From Acidobacteriaceae bacterium (GTDB lineage Bacteria; Acidobacteriota; Terriglobia; Terriglobales; Acidobacteriaceae), in the NCBI GenBank assembly GCA_003166055.1, contig PMWR01000446.1:1-7296 (forward strand): a stretch of 7,296 nucleotides of DNA. The letters run 5' to 3'. The first letter of the stretch is position 1; every line of letters begins with the position of its first letter. Under the pieces are notes generated by a model. The model made no database searches and was not told the origin of the DNA. It was given only the letters and a program-made list of their open reading frames with translations. Positions 1-5,838 of this stretch are shown piece after piece. Position numbers and translations under genes: made by a program.

Positions 1-41
1 GATCATGGTCCCTACTCCGACTGATGGACGCGCACTCTGGA

Positions 42-70
42 ATCACACTCCGCTCCAGCGCCGCTATACT
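42..70 (+). promoter_or_regulatory. Candidate promoter of the glycosyltransferase, possibly leaderless
   Basis: A -10-like TATACT at 65-70 lies 17 bp downstream of ATCACA at 42-47, which matches 4 of 6 bases of TTGACA. A start point 6-7 bases after the -10 falls on or next to the ATG at 77. That would give a leaderless mRNA and would fit the missing Shine-Dalgarno. This is read by eye; a chance match is possible. Confidence 0.35.
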
Positions 71-76
71 TCCCAA

Positions 77-1048
77 ATGCAGCCTGTCACCATTATTGCC
101 ACGGTCCTCAATGAGGTCGAGGACATCACCAGGCTGGTTCCAAGCCTGCTGGCGCAGGATCCGCCTGCCTCTGAGGTCATTATTGTCGACGGGGGTTCGA
201 CCGACGGCACCTGGGAATGGATGGTCGAGGCGGCAAAAGACCATCCAAACTTCAAACCCATCCGCGACGAATCCTGCAATCTGAAGAACTGCCCGGGCCC
301 GGTATCCAGGGGGCGCAATGTGGCAATCGCGGCCGCGAATTCCGAAGTCATCGCCTGTGCTGACGCTGGGTGCACCTATGCGCCTGAATGGCTGTGCCGG
401 CTGACCGCGCCCATCATGGCCCAAAGCGCCATCTATGCTCTCGGCGGCGCGTGTCTCGACCTGACCGATCCGACCATGTGGGATATCGTGTCCGCGCCTT
501 TTCTGGGCGTCAAATATTCGCCCACCGAGCCTACGAAATCGTGCACAGCGCGGTCGATGGCATTTACCAAAGACCTCTGGAAGCGGATCGGCGGCTTTCC
601 TGAATCGGTGCTTCTGGGCGACGATACGCTCTTCGATCTTGAGGCGCGCCGGCTGACCGCGCCCGCGTTTGTTGACAATGCAAAGGCACTTTATCGTCCG
701 CAGAACACTCTCGACTCGGCCCGCCGCCAGCTTGCGCGGTACGCCACCAGCGACGGTGTGCTCGATGTTCGCCGTGCGCGGCTGGTTCGCAACGCCTCGC
801 GCTGTTTCCTGCATGGGTTGGCCGTGCTCTCGATCCCCTGGGCCAGTTTTCCGTTTATGTTGGTTTTTCTGATGCAATGCTGGCTCGCCTACCACCCCGA
901 CTGGAGCTTTCTCAAGACCAGGGGCTGGCGCACCATTCAAGCCCGCTTCGGATTTTCCGTGATGGTTCCGTGGATCATCACGATCAATCACCTTCAGGGG
1001 CTGATCACGAAGAAGGAACCGGGGAACAGCCAGAATTCGCAGTCCTGA
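77..1048 (+). CDS. Family 2 glycosyltransferase with C-terminal membrane segments
   Basis: A 323-residue GT-A fold inverting glycosyltransferase that probably transfers a sugar from a nucleotide-sugar donor at the cytoplasmic face of the membrane, for an envelope or extracellular glycan; donor and acceptor cannot be told from sequence. It opens with the family's typical first strand (PVTIIATVLNE, residues 3-13). VDGGSTDGT follows at 37-45 (D38), SRGRN at 77-81, DAG at 96-98 in the place of the metal-binding DxD, and GGFPE...GDD at 172-183 as the likely catalytic-base region. Two hydrophobic stretches, about 243-271 and 291-310, suggest membrane attachment at the C-terminus. I chose the ATG at 77 because the fold starts there; the frame is open back to an ATG at 5, but those 24 extra residues are not GT2-like. 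There is no clear Shine-Dalgarno, and a promoter-like pair ends just before the ATG. The product is sure at family level only. Confidence 0.88.
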   Translation: MQPVTIIATVLNEVEDITRLVPSLLAQDPPASEVIIVDGGSTDGTWEWMVEAAKDHPNFKPIRDESCNLKNCPGPVSRGRNVAIAAANSEVIACADAGCTYAPEWLCRLTAPIMAQSAIYALGGACLDLTDPTMWDIVSAPFLGVKYSPTEPTKSCTARSMAFTKDLWKRIGGFPESVLLGDDTLFDLEARRLTAPAFVDNAKALYRPQNTLDSARRQLARYATSDGVLDVRRARLVRNASRCFLHGLAVLSIPWASFPFMLVFLMQCWLAYHPDWSFLKTRGWRTIQARFGFSVMVPWIITINHLQGLITKKEPGNSQNSQS

Positions 1049-1082
1049 GTTTTCGGCATTGGCGCAGCGCGATTCCAGCGCG

Positions 1083-1799
1083 CTACGGACGCGGTGGAAC
1101 CACATAAAAGAGAATGGCGAAGTAGTGGGCCACGCTGCCGGCCAGCACAAACAGATGCCAGGTGGCATGGAAGTAGCGCAGCCGATCGAGCGCGAAGAAC
1201 ACGATGCCGCCGGTATACGCGAGGCCGCCCGCGCCCAGCCACAGCACGCAGTGCCAGCCCAACGCATGCAGTACCGGTTGACCCGCAAACACGATCAACC
1301 ATCCCTGAAACAGGTAGACCAGCGCCGACGCCACGGCGAACCGGTTGACGGCGAAGCTCTTGAAGATGACGCCGGCCACGGCCAGCGACCAGACCACGCC
1401 AAACAGGATCCAGCCCACGCGTCCGCGGAGCGAAACCAGCGTGAAAGGGGTGTAGGTGCCCGCGATCAGCAGGTAGATGGCCGAGTGGTCGAGCACCTGA
1501 AGTACATGCCGCGCCCGCGTCCGCACCAGCGAGTGGTAGAGCGTGGAGCAGACGTAAACCAGCACCAGCGTAATGGCGAAGACCGTGCAACCAACCACTT
1601 GCCACGCCGATCCGCGCGTTGAAGCGGCGATCAGGTAGACCGTGCCCACAATGGCGGCAACTGCGCCGATTCCGTGCGTGATCGCATTGGCAAGAATGTC
1701 GCCAAGTTTGAATTGCGGTTGCACACGTCGATCATAGTCCGCGGCGTCGGCGATGGCGGCGACGATGATGCCAGGCATTTCGCCGTAACTGTCTTTCAT
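1083..1799 (-). CDS. trhA: Hemolysin III / PAQR family membrane protein (TrhA-type)
   Basis: A 238-residue integral membrane protein of the hemolysin III/PAQR family, the bacterial relatives of adiponectin receptors. Bacterial members are linked to membrane-lipid homeostasis, and the old haemolysin name is not a reliable function. About seven hydrophobic helices follow a roughly 30-residue soluble N-terminus. Family motifs are all present: NAITHGIG (38-45), S85-x3-H89 in CSTLYHS, LDHSAIYLLIAGTYTPF (103-119), and HATWH (211-215) followed by H225. The histidines H89, H211 and H215 match the metal-binding set of the family. Length is slightly above the usual 210-220 because of the N-terminal leader. 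The ATG at 1799 is preceded by a weak GAGAA; the frame runs open to 1901, but that extension overlaps the divergent gene and is not family-like. An alternative start is Met8 at 1778. It converges on the glycosyltransferase, with 34 bp between stops. Confidence 0.9.
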   Translation of the reverse strand: MKDSYGEMPGIIVAAIADAADYDRRVQPQFKLGDILANAITHGIGAVAAIVGTVYLIAASTRGSAWQVVGCTVFAITLVLVYVCSTLYHSLVRTRARHVLQVLDHSAIYLLIAGTYTPFTLVSLRGRVGWILFGVVWSLAVAGVIFKSFAVNRFAVASALVYLFQGWLIVFAGQPVLHALGWHCVLWLGAGGLAYTGGIVFFALDRLRYFHATWHLFVLAGSVAHYFAILFYVVPPRP

Positions 1800-1810
1800 T
1801 TTTCTCGTCG

Positions 1811-1816
1811 TATGAT
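1811..1816 (+). promoter_or_regulatory. Candidate -10 element for the VWFA-related gene
   Basis: TATGAT matches 5 of 6 bases of the -10 consensus and sits in the only AT-rich part of the 76-bp divergent gap. No good -35 hexamer lies at the right distance, so support is limited. It would give a leader of roughly 50 bases before the ATG at 1876. Confidence 0.3.
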
Positions 1817-1865
1817 TAGGAGAGGCCCTGCCTGAGAGCGCATGTGCGGCAGAATCCCAATGGCC

Positions 1866-1871
1866 GAAGGG
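1866..1871 (+). promoter_or_regulatory. Ribosome binding site of the VWFA-related gene
   Basis: GAAGGG ends 4 bases before the ATG at 1876 and supports that start over the in-frame ATGs at 1900 and 1909. A stronger purine tract, AGGAGAGG at 1818-1825, has no ATG, GTG or TTG start at a usable distance. Confidence 0.5.
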
Positions 1872-1875
1872 TCCG

Positions 1876-3942
1876 ATGAAGTCGCCGATTGATTTTCGCA
1901 TGCATTTGATGGTTGCGCTGGGAGCTTGCGCGCTTGCCGGCGCTCAAGCCGGTATGGCTCAGCAAACTCCGGCTCCCGCCCCGCCCGCACCGGCAAAACC
2001 GGCGCAGGCCGCACCCGCACAGGCCGCACCCGCACAGCATGGCGTCGATCCCGGCGCTGGCGCGGTGCCGCAGAGTCAGGCTCCGCAGTCGTTCATCGTC
2101 GATCCAGGCATTATTGACGACGATGAACCAACGGTGACCATCCACTCGACCACGCGGCGTGTCGTAGTCGACGTGGTGGTGACGGGGCCGGATGGGATGC
2201 CGGTTTCCGGTCTCTCCGAGCAGGACTTCACCGTGCTTGAAGACCGCAAGCCGCAGTCGGTGCGCGCCTTTGAGGTGCACACTCCGGAGGAAGACCGGAG
2301 CCAGTTGCCGCCCGCTCCGCCCGATCTGCCAAGCCATACCTTTGTGAACCTGGAGCAGACGGCCGCCAGCGGCCCTCCGGTCGTGATCCTGATGGACTTT
2401 CTGAATACTCCGGTGACCGATCAGTGGTATGCCCATGAGCAGATCGTGCATTTTCTTGAGCACAAGCCGGCCTCGACCGAGGTGGGGATCTTTGCGCTGG
2501 GCGAGAAGCTGAGCCTGGTGCAGGGCTTTACCACCGATAGCCGCCGGCTGTTGGCCGCAATGCGCTCAAAGGATGCCGGACTGCACATGCCCGCGGCCAG
2601 CGACCAGGTGATGAAGGCGCAGATCACGCTGGATGCCTTTCTGGACATGGGAAGATTCCTGACTACGCTGGAAGGGAGAAAGAATCTGCTGTGGTTCTCT
2701 GAATCCTTCAATATGCTGGTGCTGCCCAACGCGACCGACGTGGAACAGGGAGCGACGTTCATCGACCAATCGACGACCAGCCCGAGCCCGACAGGCGGAC
2801 CCGTGGTGACTTCGGCGAACCTGATTCCATCCGCGACGGCCGGTTCTGAAGCGTCGTCGTCCGGCTTTACCGATCGAGTTGGCGACATGACGGTGCTGCA
2901 GGCCGAGATGCGCAAGGTAGCCGCGGCCCTTGCGGTGAGCCAGACGGCGGTGTATCCCATCGATGTGCGCGGACTGGCGGTCGATCCCGGGTTTTCGGCG
3001 TCGCAGGGCGGCGCTTCGCCTCTGACGGCAAATCAAAAGGGAATTACCGGTACGCCGGGCATGCCGACCGGTCCCGGCGCGCCTCCCGCGGCGGTCGCGA
3101 GCCACAACAGCTTCATGGACTCGCTCAACGGCAACCAGGCCACCATGCAGGAGATTGCGCAGGCTACCGGTGGCCACGCCTTTGTGAATACCAACGGGAT
3201 TGCAATTGCGGCTACGGAAGCGGTCGCCGACGGCTCGGCCTATTACACGCTGGTCTATGCGCCGTCGAATTTGAAATTTGACGGCAGCCTGCGCGCGATT
3301 CATGTGACGCTGGACAAGCCGGGCTACAACCTGGCTTATCGCAGCGCATACTATGCGGTCGATCCGGCCACGGTGACGCCCGATGCGGCGGAGAACGACA
3401 GCCTGGGGGCAGCCATGGTGCATGGCGGCCCCGATGCGCAGGGTCTGGTGTTCAAGGCGCAGATCGATCCGAACGGCGCGCCAATGATGGCAGCTCCGGA
3501 TTCGCCGATGGCCGTGAAGGCGGCCTACAACAGCACGCAGAAAAAGAAGAAGCCTGAACACCTGTCCGGGATGGTGCAGCCGTACACGATTCGACTTGCG
3601 ATCGTTGCCAAGGGGCTGCAGATGACGCAACTGCCGGATGGGCGGCATCGCGCGGCGCTTCAGATTGCCGTTTATGCGTATGCGGCGGACGGGCAGAAGC
3701 TGGGCGGCACCAGGCAGAATATTCAAGCGACAATGCCGCCGAAGGTCTACGAATACGATCTTGAAAATGGCATGTTCCACAACATGCGCGTGGAGTTGCC
3801 GGTGGAAGCAGCCAGCCTGCGGCTTGCGATTTTCGATCCGGGGACTCACAACACCGGCTCGCTCGAAGTGCCGCTGCCGCTGCCGCAACAGGCCGAAGCC
3901 GCTCCGCAGACTCAAGCGCAGCCGGGCGCGGTAAAGCGTTAG
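1876..3942 (+). CDS. Secreted VWFA-related acidobacterial domain protein
   Basis: A 688-residue exported protein that looks like the acidobacterial VWFA-related family, whose molecular role is unknown; von Willebrand A folds usually bind protein partners through a metal site. A signal peptide covers about 1-28 (hydrophobic 11-24, then AGMAQ). A Pro/Ala-rich linker (31-55) contains a tandem QAAPA repeat. An N-terminal beta-rich segment (about 94-135, RRVVVDVVVTGPDG then DFTVLEDRKPQ) resembles that found ahead of VWA in this family. The VWA core spans about 168-370: VVILMDFLNT (169-178, D174), GRKNLLWFSESF (267-278) and VYPIDVRGL (359-367). The domain closes with TGGHAFVNTNG (431-441), DGSAYYTLVYAPSN (452-465) and GYNLAYRSAYYA (483-494). 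A further beta-rich region of about 190 residues follows, after a lysine run at 556-559. The canonical DxSxS metal motif is replaced by DFLNT, as I recall being usual for this family. The stop lies 9 bp from that of the convergent gene. Confidence 0.85.
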   Translation: MKSPIDFRMHLMVALGACALAGAQAGMAQQTPAPAPPAPAKPAQAAPAQAAPAQHGVDPGAGAVPQSQAPQSFIVDPGIIDDDEPTVTIHSTTRRVVVDVVVTGPDGMPVSGLSEQDFTVLEDRKPQSVRAFEVHTPEEDRSQLPPAPPDLPSHTFVNLEQTAASGPPVVILMDFLNTPVTDQWYAHEQIVHFLEHKPASTEVGIFALGEKLSLVQGFTTDSRRLLAAMRSKDAGLHMPAASDQVMKAQITLDAFLDMGRFLTTLEGRKNLLWFSESFNMLVLPNATDVEQGATFIDQSTTSPSPTGGPVVTSANLIPSATAGSEASSSGFTDRVGDMTVLQAEMRKVAAALAVSQTAVYPIDVRGLAVDPGFSASQGGASPLTANQKGITGTPGMPTGPGAPPAAVASHNSFMDSLNGNQATMQEIAQATGGHAFVNTNGIAIAATEAVADGSAYYTLVYAPSNLKFDGSLRAIHVTLDKPGYNLAYRSAYYAVDPATVTPDAAENDSLGAAMVHGGPDAQGLVFKAQIDPNGAPMMAAPDSPMAVKAAYNSTQKKKKPEHLSGMVQPYTIRLAIVAKGLQMTQLPDGRHRAALQIAVYAYAADGQKLGGTRQNIQATMPPKVYEYDLENGMFHNMRVELPVEAASLRLAIFDPGTHNTGSLEVPLPLPQQAEAAPQTQAQPGAVKR
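2005..2034 (+). repeat. 15-bp tandem repeat in the Pro/Ala-rich linker
   Basis: Two perfect copies of CAGGCCGCACCCGCA (2005-2019 and 2020-2034) are followed by CAG, the start of a third. Each copy encodes QAAPA. Perfect third-position identity suggests a recent duplication or slippage event; the reading frame is kept, so linker length could vary between strains. Confidence 0.85.
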
Positions 3943-3951
3943 GGCGATGGT

Positions 3952-5613
3952 CTAGTTCTGGCGCGGCAGCAGAATGTCTGTAATGGTGTACGGCGGAACG
4001 GTGACGGTGAACTCATTGCCCGTCGCGGAGAAGGGCGCAACTGTTGCCGCGGCTCCCGCTCCGAACTGTTCGGCTCCATACTCGATGCGCTTGCCGGCCG
4101 CGCCAACATTGCCGTTTTTGAACGTGACCTTCACGGCGACAGAGGACTTGGGATCCTTGTTCACCAGCATCAGTCCGACGAATCCGTCGCGGCGGAAGGT
4201 CGCATGCGCACCGACCATGTTGGTGCTGGAATTTACGGCGAGCAACCGGTCGCCGGGATTGTGCGCAAGGGTGTGCAGCATCTGCAGTCCATAAAAGGCC
4301 GGACCGAGTTTCTTGCGATCGGGTGACAGCATCGAGTCGCCGTACATCTCATTCCAGTTCACGTTCACTGCGCCGGTTTCAATGAGCTGCGCATAGAAAT
4401 CCGCAAGCCATAGCGCCTTCACCACCGGGTGCTCGACCTTCATCCAAGTGGCCACTCCAGCCGGCGCAAAGGCGAACTTCGGCAGGTGATTCGCGGGGCA
4501 GAATTTCTTGTAGTCCTCAAGCATTGGGGTCATCAACAGGCCAATCACGTTGGTCTGGTTGTACCCCTGATTGCTGAGCAGGCTTGCTTCATCGAGGGTC
4601 TTCCAGTCGGGAGGAAGCAGCGGCTGCTGGCTCCAGTCGAAGGTTACGAAGTCGAGGTTTGCGCATGCGCCTTTCAGCACGTTGCGATTCCAGTCGGGGG
4701 CCCAGTCGTGGTTGTTGGGATCGGGGCTGGCGGGCATGGTGAAGGCCGCTCCAATCTCGATTGACGGATCGACCGACTTCATAGCCTGCGCGAAAGTCTT
4801 GAGATTCTCGGCGAAGGCGGCGGGGGAAAGTTTGGGATCGTTATGCAGCTTGCCCAAATCTTTTGGGCCGGTGGGCGCGGGGCCATGCAAATCGGGAGTG
4901 CCGGTGTGGTCGCCGCCGTAAAAGCCGTTGTTATAGACCTCGTCTCCAACCTGCCACAGCCTGAAGCCGAACGGCCTGGGATGCCCGATGCGCAGGAAGT
5001 TCAGGCCATCGTCGCTGGCCAGCGGAGCCTGGCCGCGGAGGTTGGCCCAATAGCCGACAGTGTGCCAATCCTCTCCGGTTGAGTCCTTGCCGATGGCCGA
5101 GTTGCTTGCCGGATCGCCGTTGGCGTAAGCCACCCACGCCGCGGCTTCCGCCGGCTCGCCGCCGCCGGTGCCGTCGAGGTTCGTTCCGTAGTTCACGACG
5201 ATCACGGCCTGGCCCAGCTTGTCCACAAATTGCGCAAAGTTGCCGAAGTTGCTCTCCGAGGCGAAGAAACCGGCATCCGCGCCCTTGTAGCGCGTGGTGG
5301 TCTTGGTCGACCAGTGATACAAATCCGCCACGCCGTGGTTGCCCGGATAGCGCACTGCGGAAACACCCGCCACACGCAGGTAAGGCAATGCCGCCGGATT
5401 GAACGAACTGGCGTCGAACATGAGCGCCGGAACACCGAGGGAGGTGTCGGTCAGGATGTTCACCATGTTGCTGAGATCGACCGATACATTGGCGCGATTC
5501 TGACCGAACGCAGGAATACCGAGCAGAAGGCAGAGAGCGCCCGCCTGCACAAAATAAGCGCGGCGATGCTGCTTCCGCTGTCGCATCCCCGGTTTGGTTC
5601 CATCCATCGTCAT
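3952..5613 (-). CDS. Secreted GH-A clan glycoside-hydrolase-like protein, probable inactive paralogue
   Basis: A 553-residue exported protein homologous over its length to the neighbour at 5839-7269; the fold resembles clan GH-A enzymes of the alpha-L-arabinofuranosidase kind (GH51/GH39-like). The signal peptide is about 1-37 (basic RQRKQHRR at 11-18, hydrophobic 19-36, AFG before Q38). The barrel covers about 40-430 and a C-terminal beta-sandwich about 455-553. Shared motifs include RYPG (88-91), VNYGTN (140-145) with GTGGG (148-152) and PAEAA, and YGLQML (441-446). The acid/base region reads WQVGDE (220-225) where the neighbour has WEIGNE. The segment where the neighbour has the nucleophile ITETN reads FAPAG (382-386), with P384 opposite the Glu, and HWY is replaced by DWS (326-328). 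About 45 extra residues lie between YAN (163-165) and W220. Start at 5613: GAGGTG at 5629-5624 lies 10 bases upstream; the open frame to 5814 looks non-coding. Binding without hydrolysis, or altered chemistry, is inferred. A substrate cannot be named. Confidence 0.8.
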   Translation of the reverse strand: MTMDGTKPGMRQRKQHRRAYFVQAGALCLLLGIPAFGQNRANVSVDLSNMVNILTDTSLGVPALMFDASSFNPAALPYLRVAGVSAVRYPGNHGVADLYHWSTKTTTRYKGADAGFFASESNFGNFAQFVDKLGQAVIVVNYGTNLDGTGGGEPAEAAAWVAYANGDPASNSAIGKDSTGEDWHTVGYWANLRGQAPLASDDGLNFLRIGHPRPFGFRLWQVGDEVYNNGFYGGDHTGTPDLHGPAPTGPKDLGKLHNDPKLSPAAFAENLKTFAQAMKSVDPSIEIGAAFTMPASPDPNNHDWAPDWNRNVLKGACANLDFVTFDWSQQPLLPPDWKTLDEASLLSNQGYNQTNVIGLLMTPMLEDYKKFCPANHLPKFAFAPAGVATWMKVEHPVVKALWLADFYAQLIETGAVNVNWNEMYGDSMLSPDRKKLGPAFYGLQMLHTLAHNPGDRLLAVNSSTNMVGAHATFRRDGFVGLMLVNKDPKSSVAVKVTFKNGNVGAAGKRIEYGAEQFGAGAAATVAPFSATGNEFTVTVPPYTITDILLPRQN

Positions 5614-5657
5614 TGTTTTTTCGCACCTCGATCGAGCGCGCGCTGTCTCAACAGGAG

Positions 5658-5666
5658 AGCATACCA
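5658..5666 (-). promoter_or_regulatory. Candidate extended -10 promoter of the - strand GH-like gene
   Basis: Read on the - strand, TGG precedes TATGCT directly, which fits the TGn extended -10 pattern and could work without a -35; none is seen at 17 bp. Transcription would begin near 5651, leaving a leader of about 38 bases that contains the GAGGTG ribosome site (5629-5624). Confidence 0.3.
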
Positions 5667-5726
5667 AAGCAGCACCGGTACCCGCAGTGAATATGATCGG
5701 CGATCGATGCGCACAGTTTCTTTTGG

Positions 5727-5750
5727 GCGCCGCCTCCGATCGGGCGGCGC
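5727..5750. promoter_or_regulatory. Perfect inverted repeat between the divergent GH genes, candidate operator
   Basis: GCGCCGCC (5727-5734) and GGCGGCGC (5743-5750) are exact reverse complements separated by 8 bases. There is no T-tract on either side in either direction, so it is not an intrinsic terminator. It lies directly upstream of the candidate -10 of the + strand gene and would cover its -35 region, where a dimeric regulator could act. A structured RNA is less likely because the repeat lies upstream of the inferred start points. The binding protein is unknown. Confidence 0.45.
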
Positions 5751-5755
5751 GGATA

Positions 5756-5761
5756 TATGCT
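5756..5761 (+). promoter_or_regulatory. Candidate -10 element of the + strand GH gene
   Basis: TATGCT, the same hexamer as the candidate for the opposing gene, lies in the short AT-rich stretch after the inverted repeat. No recognisable -35 is present, which would fit a promoter that needs an activator. Matches 4 of 6 consensus bases, so support is weak. Confidence 0.25.
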
Positions 5762-5823
5762 TGGGATGCGGAGCGGTTGCATTCGAGGGGACGATGCAGC
5801 ACGCGCGCCTTCATTTTTCAATC

Positions 5824-5829
5824 AAAGGA
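5824..5829 (+). promoter_or_regulatory. Ribosome binding site that supports the GTG start of the + strand GH gene
   Basis: AAAGGA lies 9 bases before the GTG at 5839. The competing ATG at 5794 also has a purine tract (GAGGGG, 5785-5790) but only 3 bases away. Starting at GTG gives a 35-residue signal peptide, close to the 37 residues of the paralogue; starting at ATG would give an unusually long 50. Confidence 0.5.
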
Positions 5830-5838
5830 CGCAACCCG

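Noticed and set aside
1067..1083. Short hairpin GCGCG/CGCGC between the glycosyltransferase and trhA
   Set aside because: Only 5 bp of stem and no T-tract in either direction; too weak to call a terminator.
994..1622. Long open frames (203 and 187 codons) overlapping trhA in other frames
   Set aside because: Low-complexity composition and no motifs; the hemolysin III frame explains the region fully.
1828..1875. CTG at 1828 as an alternative start for the VWFA-related gene
   Set aside because: It is in frame without stops but lies only 2 bases after the purine tract, CTG starts are rare, and ATG 1876 has its own ribosome site and gives a normal signal peptide.
2566..3915. A 449-codon open frame on the - strand, antisense to the VWFA-related gene
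   Set aside because: Its product is rich in Arg and His with no domain or motif, as expected of a shadow frame under a GC-rich gene. The + strand frame has a signal peptide and clear family motifs.
5629..5742. CGATCG at 5629, 5701 and 5737, spaced 72 and 36 bases apart
   Set aside because: The hexamer recurs often in this GC-rich sequence, including in coding parts, and the spacing does not match whole helical turns; probably chance.
5614..5814. N-terminal extension of the - strand GH-like gene up to 5814
   Set aside because: The added 67 residues are unlike any signal peptide or domain and would overlap the ATG-start alternative of the divergent gene; a ribosome site and a signal peptide support 5613.
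5230..5838. N-terminal extension of the + strand GH gene back to 5230
   Set aside because: It runs antisense through the first part of the opposite gene, has no homology to the paralogue and would bury the signal peptide.
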